A stretch of DNA of 64,000 nucleotides from Chiridota heheva (Eukaryota; Echinodermata; Holothuroidea; Apodida; Chiridotidae): the NCBI GenBank assembly GCA_020152595.1, contig JAIGNY010002211.1:602001-666000 (forward strand). The letters run 5' to 3'. Of this stretch, positions 1 through 32,660 are shown piece by piece. Within the stretch, counting starts at the first letter, position 1. Every line of letters starts with the position of its first letter. A program made the position numbers and the translations under genes. The notes under the pieces are model-generated. The model made no database searches and was not told where the DNA came from. It saw nothing but the letters and a program-made list of their open reading frames with translations.

Positions 1-383
1 AACTCACACTAGCTTCTTTCCCTTCAAAAAAGAAAGAATGAAACCAAGCTTTACATCATGCTCGCCCACCACTGTAGAATGAATTATGCTTTAAAATCAA
101 AAACAGTTCCTCCATTGTTGTGTTCGAAAAACACCTGAAGACCTTTATCTCCCAGAAACACTTCCAGCATGTATAGTAACTGTTTTGTTTTCATCTCTTT
201 TATTTTCATGTTTTTACCTTATTGTTGGATTATTTGTGTATGGAGTTTTGTTTTGTTCTGTAAAGTGCAGAGAACCTTGGGATTCTGTGCTACAGTATAT
301 TTGCTATGCTATGATCACATCATTTGCATAAGCAATTTGGCCATGTTACCAGATGGGCTTCATATGTCCATATTATCACTCAC
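1..383. other. COG5 intron, no feature seen
   Basis: Intronic sequence downstream of exon n. Both strands were read for a further COG5 exon and none was found. Confidence 0.5.
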
Positions 384-20671
<20,288 letters not shown>

Positions 20672-23308
20672 CTGCGAAAGCAAAAATATAATCTCTAGGA
20701 TTCAATGAATTTGTACATCAAACTAAACTGGATCATCAAATATGAGAAACGCGGATATCAATGTTATAGTTACACTTACAGTAGTCCGCACCAGTGAATA
20801 TACATAATATACCGAAATAAGTGTTCAACTGTTCAATAAGGGTTCATGATCCATATGACTGTTAGTACTATACATGAATTGATGCGGATAATTGAAGCCA
20901 TTTTACTTTCTTTCTAACAGCAAAAAGTACATACAAAGTTATCATTTGTTAATTTTTGACAAAACAATATTATTCTGTATTTTGTTCTAAAAGGTAGGAA
21001 TTCACCATACAGTTTTTTTTCTTCTTTATATTGGCATGAATTAAAATTTGATATTAATGTCATTAGGGCAAGAATCTGTTTATTAGTTTACCCACAAACC
21101 TCACTGACATTACAATCAATACTGAAAGTATGGATTTGAGTGGAAGGGGTGATATAATTTTTGTTCAAATAACTTTTTAATGACATCTTAAAGGGAGTCC
21201 AAAAGCATAATTGAATAGAAACACAATTTTCACTTGAAACACTGTTTTTATGTAGACAATCAAATTATGCACATATATACAGTTGAACTGTAATCATTCT
21301 ACTGTCTGTCTGATGGTCCTACATGGAAATATCCACAACAAAAATTACTCCTAAATCTACAGTATTTAGGGAATCCAGTATTTGATAAAAAACACTATAA
21401 ATTTTGTGTGCAAAAAAGGGGAAAACAAACCTTGTTTTATGTACATTTGTGTTTAAGGAAATAAGTTTTTATGGTAAAAAACATAGATTTTAGGTAATAT
21501 CAGCACACCTTTTCAGTAAATTAAATGCTGGGGAGTTGCAGTGTTGTTTAGTGCACAAGTAAAAAAGTTCCCAAAACATTGTTTCATTTAATTTTTAACA
21601 AAGATTTACAGCAAGAAAAATTAACATACTATCACGAACATACTTTTTCTGAAATGTATTTCACCTCAAATTTCAGTATTGTTAAATGATGTTAAAATGT
21701 AAATAGGAACTAGAAATAACTTGATTTTGTGAGTAAAATAAGACTGCAATGTCATTTTTGGGGCCTTTCCCAGTCTGCAAAAAGTCTCAAATATTCTCTT
21801 CTCAGTCGTACACAAAAAAAAGTGTTTAAACATTTTATACAGCAAACAGATTTGAGCAGAATTAATCTTATACCTAATCTAAAAGTTGTTACCATTCGGG
21901 AACTTTACAAGCACTGGCAAATTGGTAGGCAGAGTGGGAAAACTGTACCTATGCAAACTATGCATATTGTGCTTGATTGCTTATCAGTAAATCAAGTAAA
22001 ATGGCTTATTTTGACCTATTTCACCATTCATTTTGCACGAAACACTTCAAAATAGTCAATAATTTGTACGTAAAGTAGTCAATAATTTGTACGTAAATTA
22101 GTAGTGGGGAGTAATCTACAGAGTTGGCTGTGATTTTAACTGAAAATGCATTTGTTTTGCAAGCAAACAAAGCTCCAACTTGAGCCTTGCATGAGTTTTT
22201 ATCTAAGACCAGTATTAGCGTTCATGCATGAAAATATGGATCCTACAAAAGTTAGTCATTAATCACTACGAAAACTCACCGTCTTTGCTCACACAACTTT
22301 GCAAATACTGCCAAGAAAGTAGTGCCTACTGAGTGAGGTGTTTACCTCAGTAGTAGGCCAACCTCTTAAATGGAACCATAAGCTCACATCAAAATTAAAT
22401 AAAGCATCAGCAATACTTCATTACTCACACAAAGGCATATATCAAATTGAAAGAATGTTTATTTTCCTGTTTATATACAGATAAATTCCATGTCTTTATC
22501 TGGTTATGCATAGAATTTATATCAAATCTAGATGTAGATTTAATTTGCAATTTATATATAATTTTTTGTATGGTGGCCAATGCATATAGGAGTGTGGATG
22601 TTTGCTCAACTAAGCAGTCAAGGGCCACTGAATTAAGTTTCTTTTTGCACTATTTTGAGTGATATAAGATCATAGGTATGATTTGCACTATTTTGAGTGA
22701 TATAAGATCATAGGTATGAATAGGATGGCTAAAAACTGTAGATTTAAATGCCAAGATTTGTTGTACTTTTTACAATGTTTTTGGTATTCAATATACTGAA
22801 GAGAATGGTTTTGAAGGCCCTTAGAACTCACACAATGCAAAATTGATCATTTGAATGACTGCAAATTTTACCTGCTGAAGTATTCACCAATTCATACTTT
22901 ACTTTAATTCCATATCAATCTAGGCCAGTGTTCTGTGTCAGTGTTCCACCACAGAAAGTGCATTAAACATCAAGTTTCATAAGGAGTAAGATTGAAATGA
23001 AGTACTAAAGTTTATATTATACTCACATAATACTGTCATAAAAACTTTGAAATTGGACATCTTCTTTAGATGTCTCATGGTTCGATTGTTACTTTAGCTA
23101 TATATTTGTAATTTGTGCCAATTTTTATGTTTTATTTTATATTTGTTTTTTTATATTTGATTCTAAACAAGGCCTCACCTAACCAGCTTTCAGCTGAATA
23201 AGCTATCCTGTACAAAGATGAGTGAAATAAATAGACATGGTCTATTCATCACATCATAAGATCATATTCTCAGTCTATATGATAATCCAAATGTAATTTT
23301 TCTCATAA
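20672..23308. other. upstream of first visible COG5 exon, no host exon found
   Basis: Searched on the minus strand for an N-terminal COG5 exon ending in phase 1 with no convincing candidate. Two short direct duplications are present: a roughly 22-bp AGTCAATAATTTGTACGTAA unit at about 22052-22100, and a roughly 40-bp TTTGCACTATTTTGAGTGAT unit at about 22644-22720. Otherwise AT-rich and unremarkable. Confidence 0.5.
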
Positions 23309-23309
23309 G

Positions 23310-23561
23310 GTGTACCTCCGCTTTCCGTTTAGTATGCTCTGCAGCCGCCGATTTTGGCCAAAATTGGCGGTTGCACATCACATGCCTCGCTAGAGCAAGG
23401 GCAACCTAATATGATATCATAATTTGCTTGGCCTGGCACAGCTACGATCTAATTACATTGCCACACACATGCGAGTGTAATATGATGCCTCTATATGATG
23501 CACGTTGGGCATATTATTAATGCCCCTATGATAGCATACTGAAAGGAAAGAGCTTGCACAC
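23310..23561. mobile_element. MITE-like inverted-repeat element with internal palindrome
   Basis: The left end CTTTCCGTTTAGTATGCT and the right end (read on the other strand) CTTTCCTTTCAGTATGCT match 15/18 and are preceded on both sides by GTGT. The 252-bp body carries a near-perfect 26-bp palindrome at 23345-23370 (CCGCCGATTTTGG then CCAAAATTGGCGG). No coding potential; the target duplication is not clear, so the family is unassigned. Confidence 0.5.
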
Positions 23562-23983
23562 TTAATGCTGTACTGCTTGAATTACCTGTTATGCAACTTG
23601 ATAGTGCACAGGTGTAGATGTGTACATACAATTTTGTTTTCTGTGTGTTAAATTATAATGTATGAAATGTGTAATACATATGAACATATAAACAGTGCAT
23701 ACATGCATAGTTGTCATTTGCCTACATTAGTGAGTCACTTACTAGGTGAACTTTGCACATGCTTGAAGACCATCATCAAAGATGTGAAACACTTTCAGGA
23801 AAGTTGTTTATGTAAGAAGCCAAATGGAAAAGTTCTTTACCAACTTTTACAAAGAGTGGTGCAAACACATTTTTAATGAAGTAAATGCATGCATATGAAA
23901 TTACTGTGACAGATTTGAGACTTTATTGCCATCCCTCTTTATATTCACTCCAAGTAATACTAATCAGAACCAATTGATTTTGT

Positions 23984-25569
23984 GGTTCTGATGCTTTTTT
24001 TTATAAGCTGAATGATTTGCAAAATTTGTATTAACTGTCATGTCATTGCATTTCATGAAAAATTTGTTCCATGATATTTATTCATAAGCCACACCCACCA
24101 TGCAATGCAGATTAATAAAAATGTTGACAACATTAGCATTTGCACAATAATCAAAAATATTATCGTAGCAAGCATGATGAAAAAATAATTGCTCATTTAT
24201 CCTATTTCAATTTTTTTAGTAAGCCCCACCTACTCATTAATATTCATGACATCATTACACAACATTAGAACATATGTACAGACCATGACCCATCTGTGTA
24301 CGACATACTGTATTGTATGACAGTATGGTGTTTAATCACATTAAGCCATGCCTACCATGCATATTAATGACATCTGTTAATAACATAAACATGTACACAA
24401 AAATCAACATTATCATGCCCAATATGATGTAAAATGGACATACAGTTGGTCATTTATCACTTATTCAATTTTTTTATTTAAGCCCCACCCACTTATTAAT
24501 ATGCATGAAATAAGCACCATAAACATTTAGGCACATCTGCATACCATGAGCTATCTGTATACCACACATGACGTGAATCCAGTTCAGTTTTGAGATATCG
24601 TGTTTACAAGCTTTTTGCTTACAAAATCATATTAAGCCCCACCCACTATGCATGTTCATGCAATATATCTTTATACAATGAATACGTACAAACTAGGTCC
24701 ATCGTTATTATGACAAATAAAAAACGAAACAGACATGTGATTGTCAAAATAACAGCATTTTAAGATTTTTCATATTAAGCCTTGCCTACTCATATCACCA
24801 CCAAAAACAATAGGGCACATATACAGACCATGGGCTATCTGTGTATCAAATATGACATAAATCCAATTTACCGTTCTCGACATACCGTGTTTTAAAAGCT
24901 CTTTTCAGCAAAATTATATTATGCTATGCTTATGCCAACTATGCATATAAATGAAATTCAACGTTTTACATCATGAACATATACACTAGCAAACATTATA
25001 ATTATACCAAATATGAAACACAACAGACATGCGGTTGTTAAAAAATGACATTTCTAAATTTTAACATTAAGCCCCGCCTACTCATTAATATGCAAGACAT
25101 TACCATAAAAAAAAATAAACATGGCACATCTGCAGACCATGAGCTATCTGTGTATTAAATATGACATGAATCCAGTCTACTGTTCTTGAGATACCATGTT
25201 TAAAAGCTGTCTTCAGCATAATCATATTATTGTAGCCATGCCCATTATGCATATTAATGAAATTCAACAGGTTTATATCATGAACATGTACACACCAGCT
25301 TACCTCATACACATATCATATATAAAACAAAACAGACATGTGGTTGGTAGAATATGAACATTTCAAATTTTTTACATTAAGCCCTGTCTACTCATTAATA
25401 TGCATGACATCATTAAAAACAACAGGCACATCTACGGATCATCAATCCAGTGTATCGTTCTTGAGATGTCGCATTTACGTGCTGGGTGTCGCACACATAC
25501 ATACACATCATACATACACACACATGCCATCATGACCGCATAGGTTCCTGATGCTATCGCATGAGAACC
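23984..25569 (+). mobile_element. array element with about 300-bp units (copy 3)
   Basis: Starts GGTTCTGATGC and ends in a 27-bp fold-back, GGTTCCTGATGC-TATC-GCATGAGAACC (25543-25569). About five units, with GGCACAT(A/C)-type marks near 24265, 24523, 24808, 25115 and 25421. Each contains TAAGCCCCGCC(C/T)AC and ATTAATATGCATGA-like phrases. A CATACATACACA microsatellite precedes the terminal hairpin. It is followed within about 20 bp by a SINE. Confidence 0.75.
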
Positions 25570-25589
25570 CAAAGGTTTGCCATAACGCT

Positions 25590-25863
25590 AAATCCATCCG
25601 AGCCATCAGGCTCGTAGAGGCGGTGCTTATCCCCAGTTTTAATGACGCATAGCGCATAAGAGTACATAACTCCCCCTGGACGGGATGCCAGCCCATCGCA
25701 GATTAACTCCCCAGCAGTGCTGGTACTCATTTACAGCTGAGTGGACTGAAACAAGTCAAGTAAAGTGTCTTGCTCACTGACACAATGCAGAGCTCGCAAC
25801 GGGAATCGAATCTAGTAACTTTCGAATACGAGCATGACTCCTTAACCACTGAGCCACTGCACC
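25590..25863 (-). mobile_element. tRNA-derived SINE, copy 2
   Basis: Minus strand: GGTGCAGTGGCTCAGTGG with TTAAGG (A box), GATTCGATTCCC (B box), a body with CAGTGAGCAAGACACTTTAC, CAGCACTGCTGGGGAGTTAA and CCCGTCCAGGGGGAGTTA, and an end near GGATTTAG. This copy keeps better internal promoter boxes than copy 1. It adjoins the terminal hairpin of array copy 3. Confidence 0.88.
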
Positions 25864-27427
25864 TTTTGCCATCACATATAATCTATCATCATTTTGTTTT
25901 TAGTTTTTAGACGATTGACGTGACCATAATTTTTAATCCTAGCACGCAATTGGTAAAGTTGTTTCCAATGTAGTTGGCACAACATACTGGTCTTATTCCT
26001 AAAAAAAAGGCCTTCGCCACACCCATCGCCAATACATCACAGGCCTGTTTTGATTTAATTGGCTTCAACTTGACTTAACACAACATTAATTATCAAATCT
26101 TAGATATGAAAGGATCATCAAGCTCAGTTCAAACATAATTTTATTGCATCCCAAATGTGGTTTGTCAATAAAAAGTTCAATCTGAGCATCAGTACCAGAA
26201 AATGATGTCACTGTTTCTCAGATATGAAAGGCTCTTTGCCTGTACTGTAGTATTACAACTTACAAAGGTCAGAAGACAATTCTAAATTTTAGAGTTAACA
26301 AAAATTATACATTGCAGTGGGCTAAGTAATAGGCACATAAATAAATGTTAATGAGATAAATGTAGACAAAAGGATTAATAATGCAATAGGCCTACCATAA
26401 TTTGCATTTTGTTGTTATTCACTAGGCCTAGATTTAATTGTACTGTAGCACGAATCAATATGCCCAAATCATGCAGTGACCAAATTTCTAGTTAAATTGG
26501 ATAGGTGTTCAAACATATTTAGGCATATATTTTTCTGACTTCATGGCCTAAATGGCTAAGCCCTATCTTCTTTTTTCTAGTCTAACCAAGTAATATGTTT
26601 GTGTTGATATTGGGCTTTGAATCTTATGTCATGCAAAAATAGTATACTGTAGGCCTTTAAAGATGATTCAGGCGAAATCTATGAACGAAATATTTTCTCG
26701 TTGTTATTTGTTTAAATTTGAAAACGGTTTTTGTTTTAGTTTTTCAGCAAAACTGCAGTAAACTACATACAGTAAGCCTAATTAGGACATGTAAAGAAGT
26801 TCAGCGTTATCGAATAACAAAACTTTGCTGACTTGGTTTGGTATCTTCATGTTAGATCTAATATGTCCATATATCTCATAAGAATCAACTTAATAATTGT
26901 GGTTTTGATGCCAAATCAGCTTCCAGAAAAAAACAAAAAAACAGCAGTTCTTTTTGAGTGAAATATGTACAAATTTTGATAAGTCAAAAAGCTTTAAAGA
27001 GGCAAAACTTGCTTTGGATGAATCACCGAGAATCTGTTTTTCATGTAACCTGCTGACTTAATGCGTTGTATGACCAGGTAGTTTGTGCTGCGCTTTGCAG
27101 CTAGCTTTTCTTATCAAAATTTGGTTTGTTTACAAAATTGCTGCTGGATGACATCATTTTGCCTTTGGTGGTTTAGGTGTAACGTTATACAATCTTTACT
27201 TTAGTTTCATGACCAGGATGCAAGAGTTTTTAAGAAAGATGCAAGAAGGTAGAAAATCTTGTTTTTTATATGCAGCCAGAAATTAAGTACCCCAATTGCT
27301 CTAATTGAAACTTTGGCCTATATCAAAAGCTCAGTCTCTCAGAGTCAATGTAAAGTTAATTAAGTGCCCAAACAATAATATGTCCAAGAAAGCAGGTATG
27401 TCGAGAAGTTAAAAAGATTAGTTCACC
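25864..27427. other. intergenic or COG5 first-intron sequence, nothing recognised
   Basis: AT-rich unique-looking sequence; no coding similarity and no clear repeat structure seen. Confidence 0.45.
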
Positions 27428-27665
27428 TTGATATTGTAACCTGCTGTGCAGCGCACTTCCGAGGTGGGAATAGTAGAGGACTCCCTTCCCTTAAGCCTAA
27501 AGCAATTTGAGGTTGAAATTGTTCTAAGCGGTTTTCTGAGGTCAAATGAGAAATTTACCTGACATCTTCATTGATAATTATTCAAGAACAATAGATTAAC
27601 GAATATTCATGCTTAATATGACATTTGACCTCGTAAGTGCGCTACCCAGCCGAGGACAATATCAA
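27428..27665. mobile_element. MITE-like element with 38-bp inverted repeats
   Basis: The left arm 27428-27465 and the inverted right arm 27628-27665 match at 31 of 38 positions. They share TTGATATTGT at the tips and AGCGCACTT(C/A)CGAGGT inward. The 238-bp length, AT-rich non-coding centre and long terminal repeats are typical of a MITE. No target duplication was established, so the superfamily is open. Confidence 0.6.
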
Positions 27666-27689
27666 GTTTAAACAAACTTAAACAATGGC

Positions 27690-28465
27690 AAAACAAATAG
27701 CAAATGAATTTCAAGCCTCTAAATGCTACATCTTGTCAATTTCCTTTAAGAAATGTTTTAAATCACCTGTTTATACAGTACCTTATGCAACCAGCCACTA
27801 AAACATGTCAACTCCCACCCATACCTAGGTGTTGAAACTGATAATAAACGTAGATGAGGTAAACATATACATAACATAACCAAGAAAGCTAACTCTGTAC
27901 TTGGCCTATTAAAACGTAACCTCTCAAACTGTCCCACCGACGTTAATTCCACTGCTTATAAAGCTCTAGTCAGGCCTGTGCTTGAGTACGCATCAGCAGT
28001 CTGGGACCCCCATCACCAGTGCGATGTGGATAAAGTTGAATCTATTCAAAGGAGAGCAGCTAGGTTCTGTATGGCAGACTACTCTTATAAATCTAGTGTA
28101 AAAAACATGCTTTATGAATTAGATTGGCCCCTGCTAAAAACAAGAAGATACAACACCCGGCTTCATATGCTATATAAAATCAATAACAATCTTGTCGTCA
28201 TCAATAAAGATGAACTTATCCCCACCGTCAGAACTAATACAAGAAATAATCATGACCTTAATTTCCAGGTTCCCTATGCTGAAAAGAATGTAAATAGACA
28301 CTCTTTCTTTCCCCACACACTAAAGGATTGGAATGCTTTACTGTCAGACATTGTACATGCACCAAGTCCCAACTGTTTCAAAGCTAAACTTACTAGCGCT
28401 AAGTATTGCTAGCTATTTGTTGTCTTTATTACTCATACTTTTTACGCTCGGTTGGCGTTCATTCC
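27690..28465 (+). mobile_element. 5'-truncated LINE fragment, C-terminus of reverse transcriptase
   Basis: The frame containing ALVRPVLEYASAVWDPHHQ, VDKVESIQRRAARF and ELDWPLLKTRRYNTRLHMLY is open to the stop at 28410-28412. It is the conserved C-terminal region of CR1/L2/Jockey-type LINE polymerases. Upstream, HPYLGV, a stop and KANSVLGLLKRNLS continue the similarity in the same orientation. The RT catalytic core is absent. Confidence 0.85.
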
Positions 28466-29091
28466 CTCTAAAAAGATTTTTGCCGACTTTACCGATTCAG
28501 ATTCAGAAATTGTACAGAATGTCAAAACTATTACCAATTTTCGTGGAACTACTTCATTAAAAATATGCGTGCCTACTCGAAAGTAAAACCAACGAAAGTT
28601 TCTACATTTATAATTTACCATCAGCTTGAAGCCGATTGAATAATTCTTTATCCATAATCAAAATCAATATATATGGAGAATTTTGATTAAATGAGAACAA
28701 ATCTGCATGGAAGCTCAAAATCAACGAATCTTCTCCTGTTTAATTTCTAGGCCACGTATCCCTTGACAAGATTTTGTGTTCTTAATTGATGGTGCTACAC
28801 AACAATTGTGCCGATGCACGGGGTATTTTGCAATTATGCCGATGCTTGGTGCTGTAACGACAAGAAGTTCCAATGGCTAACTACACGGTGCTTTAACAAG
28901 TTACGACGCAATTCTGTGTTGGCTCAAGGAAGAAAGAACTTGAGTTGCTGGCCGCGTGTAGCAATGACAACAGTTTATTTCCAGCTTTGTACATCAACAT
29001 CAAAAACATTAACAAAATAATTTTTAACATAAGTGGAAAAGGAGAAAAAAGAAGTACAATACTTATTAATCAATTTCTCCAAATCAATTAT
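28466..29091. other. nothing recognised
   Basis: Between two LINE fragments; no coding or repeat signal seen. Confidence 0.45.
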
Positions 29092-30935
29092 AATAACATA
29101 ACATAACAAGATTACGGCTTTAAGAAGGGTTAGTAACCCCATAAAAAGCCCAAACTAACACCACCACCACCACAAAAAAAAAAAAAAATAAAAGATGCCC
29201 AAAGTTAGTAGTAAAGAACTTATCAATGTTGTCTTTGAAATTGTGAACAGAATTGCAGCTAACTACCCACTCAGGCAAACCATTCCACTCATTAACAACT
29301 CTTTGCGAAAAGATAAAACGCCGAATATCTATCCGTGAGAACCCTTTGGTTAACTTCAAACTCACCACGTGTCACATGAGGATTAGCTGAAACATGCAAG
29401 AAATAACAGGAAGTCAAAGCATCACTACCAGATAGGAATTTAAAAACCTGAATCATATCGCCACGTACTCTTCTCAACTCAAGCGTGGTCAAACCAAAAT
29501 TCGCAATCTAGATTCAAAAAGAGATTCCTTACTTCGAGAATAAGTCTAGTGGCTCTTCGCTGAACCTGCTCCAAAATGAACTTATACTTCTCAAGTCTGA
29601 ATAGCATACTCAATGTGAGGCTTGACTAACTGCTTATACAAATTAAAAACAACTTCTCTACCAAGAAAAAAAAAATATATTTTAATAAAACCAAGCATTC
29701 TATTTGCCCTTGCAGCTGCTAAAGCACACTGTTTAGAAAGCTTCAGATTGCTAGTAATGACAACACCTAGATCCATCCCTTTCTTGATCAAAACGACCAA
29801 GATTTAAACCATTCATTCCAGTAATCAAGGCCAAATTGCTCTGACCAAAATCAATAACTTTGCATTTATCAACATTGAATGACGTCTGCCATGTTTGGGA
29901 CCAAGAAACTAATTTATCCAGATCAGTTTGCACAAGTGAAGAATCCCTAGCATCATCAACAATCCTGTACAGCTTAGAGTCATCAACAAATTTACAAATC
30001 CTGGAGCTAAGGGAAACATCAATATCATTAATGAAGATTAAGAAAAGAAGCGGATCAATACAGAACCCTAAGGAACACTACTTGTAACCTGTTTTCATTA
30101 AGATATTTCGCCATTAACAACAACTCCTTGTGACCTGTCAACTAACCAAGAATATATCCAACTGGCACACTTTTCCCTCCACACCAAGCGCTCTTGTTTT
30201 CATCATAAGCCTGCCCAACGAGAACCTTATCAAATGCTTTTTGGAAATCCAAATAAATAACATCCACATTATGACCAGAATCAACAAGTTTAGTATCATT
30301 ATCAATAAATTCCAATAAATTAGAAACACAAGACCTCTTAGGTAAGAACCCATGCTGGGACAAATTCAACAAAACATTGACCAGTAAATGATCTAGTACA
30401 ACATCCTTAACAATGGACTCCATTACCTTGCACACAACACTAGTAAGACTCATTGACCTATATTTACAAGACAAACTGTGGTCACCTTTTTTTTTTTTAA
30501 GTAGGAGTGACATTAGCAATTCTCCAATTACTAGGAACAACACCAACATCAAAGCACTTTGAAAAGATAATACTCGGGAAACAGAAAGAACATCAGAACA
30601 CTCATGTAAGACAGCAGGATGTATACCATTTGGACCGGCGGGTGCTTTATTTGAGTTCAAACCCTTCAACTTTTCAGACACAACATCAACTGAAAAATCA
30701 ACATTCTTAATGGATACTAAAGAGTAAACACTAAGATAATCCACAACATCATCAGCAGGGGACTCCTTAGTAAAAACAGACACAAAGTAGTCATTCATAA
30801 CTTCAGCCATATCTTTACCATTATTGATAGTAACACTATTATTACCCTGAAGGGGACCAAGTTTTTTCTTTGAGCGAACACAAGAATGACACGACTTAGG
30901 ATTAATCTTAACCTCTTTGGACAAAGACTACAAAA
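29092..30935 (-). mobile_element. CR1-type LINE, 5'-truncated copy A
   Basis: A minus-strand frame (30142-30924) encodes RT blocks NKAPAGPNGIHPAVLHE, GFLPKRSCVSNLLEF and VIYLDFQKAFDKV. Then come broken frames with GVVITSNLKLSKQC, FNLYKQLVKPHIEYA and FKDNIDKFFTTNFGHL. The 3' end carries CTTGTTATGTTATGTTAT, a short tandem repeat instead of poly(A), as CR1/L2 elements do. It is the same subfamily as copy B at 49290-52993, inverted and about 20 kb away. Stops and frameshifts make it inactive. Confidence 0.9.
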
Positions 30936-31489
30936 AACACAAATCAATATTTGAATGGCTGGAAAGAAAAGAGAGAGAGAGAAAAAAAAAAAAGAAAAAA
31001 TCAAACATCTACAGTGATACATAACTATCAGACTATTAAGTTATGTTTGGCAATTTGTTTAGTGAGATTTCATTAATTTTTCCTTATACCTTTCTGAAAA
31101 ATCAATGTTATTACAGTTGCTAATGTTTTCATCACATGTATTCCAAGTTTAACCCCAGTGATAGAAATGTAGTGCTGCTTTTTGGTTCTTCGGTCATATT
31201 TTTGTTTCAAATTTATTCTTATATTTTGTATCATAAGTGTAATTTGTAGAGTTTATCAAAAAATGCGATTGAAGATTTTATGAAAAGCCTTATACATCAA
31301 AATGGCAGTTTTAAGTCCAATAATCTGAAACAAAGTCAATAATCTCATGCTATAGAATGATTACAAAAGTGTGATCAAGATAATTTGCCTTAAAGAGTTA
31401 AAAGCAATTCTAATAGCTCTTTTCCAGTTCCGCTGCCTATGTATAATAGTCAGGCAGAAAGGTAAAATTGTAAAATGCACTTTTGAAAT

Positions 31490-32660
31490 CAGTGATTTGT
31501 CCGAAACATTCCCGACTCGGTTAGTTTTCCTGATAAAGGAAATTTCCCGTACGGCCATGGGAATTATCAGTACCATCCAGTTCAGGAAAATTCTTATTTG
31601 ATATTTTGAAGACACCAAATTTAATCTTCCGACTCGGCTAGATTTCCTGATAATTAAAGGAAATTTCCCCAAAATCGAAAAACTCCCGGAAATGGAAGAA
31701 AATGTTCCAAAAATCTATCGGAAATATATCAGTACCATCCAGTTCAAGAAAAGTTTAATTTAACATTCTAATGACCCCAAAATAATATTCCGACTCGGCG
31801 ACGCCAACGACGAGTAAACACATAATTACAATGACGGGGTCGTCGCCTGTGTATTCGGTTATGATAGTAACAATGCTATCACGAAACGCTTAATACGACC
31901 CGAACGAGAACAGAGGTACGACGTACGGACAGACATAACATCGACAACCAAGTCAATGTCCACAGCCTTAATGACCAGTTGTGGTGCACTGGCGTGTCTA
32001 TCCAACCCAGGATTGAACCCAGGGCCTCGTGGTCTGTAGACATGTATGATAACCGCTACACCACAGTTAGTAGACATTCCGACTCCGTTAGATTTCCTGA
32101 TAATTAAAGGATATGGAAGAAAATTTTCCAAAAATCGATGAAGAAAATTTTTTGAAAATGGAAAAAAATTGCCTAAAAAATTTCCCAAAACTTTAAAACC
32201 CTGCCCGAAAAATACAGAAATTTTCAAAAATTGAAGACAATTGCCCTGAAATGAAGGAAATGTTCCGAACATTGCCAGGACAATTTAGGAAAGCTTTGTA
32301 ATATTTAAGAAATTTTCCCAAAATTTTCCCAAAAATTCGAAAAAAAACCATGCCGGAAAATAAAGGAAATTTTTCAAATATTTAATGAAATTGCTCGGAA
32401 ATTAAAAATATTTCCTGAAAATTAAAAAACCTGCCCAAAAATGAAAGAAATTAACGGAAATGAAGGATATTTTCCGAAGCCTACCCCACCTTGCACCCCC
32501 TTCCCCCTCCCCACAATTTATTTTTATTTTTTAAATATCATTGCTCAAAATTGATCGTTTATTCATAGATTCATTGCTATTTTGCCATGTTTAACTTTCG
32601 TAATAGGTTTTCGAGTCGGGCAAAAAGTCACCAACCCCTTCCCAAGAGTAAGATGGTCCC
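31490..32660 (+). repeat. GGAAATTTTCC-rich dispersed repeat, copy 1
   Basis: A roughly 1.15-kb repeat. Its left part carries several TTCCGACTCGG(C/T)TAG(A)TTTCCTGA boxes. Its middle is low-complexity DNA of the GGAAATTTTCCCGAAAATT type. Its right part reads TTATTCA(T/C)AGATTCATTGC and GTCGGG(C/G)AAAAAGTCACC. Copy 2 is at 36290-37540 in the same orientation. A SINE is inserted in it. No coding capacity. Confidence 0.75.
31799..32075 (-). mobile_element. tRNA-derived SINE (second family) with 12-bp target duplication
   Basis: On the minus strand: TGTGGTGTAGCGGTTATCAT (A-box region), then GGGTTCAATCCTGGGT (B box and arm), followed by an unrelated body. It is flanked by ATTCCGACTCGG (31787-31798) and ATTCCGACTCCG (32076-32087), a 12-bp duplication with one mismatch. 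The D-arm resembles tRNA-Val-type genes. The acceptor stem does not pair, so it is not a functional tRNA gene. Confidence 0.75.

Noticed and set aside
25590-25863. Functional tRNA gene
   Set aside because: tRNA-like head only; shared body with the copy at 17850 shows it is a SINE.
31799-32075. Functional tRNA gene (tRNA-Val-like)
   Set aside because: A and B boxes are present but the acceptor stem does not pair and the sequence continues into a SINE body with a target duplication.
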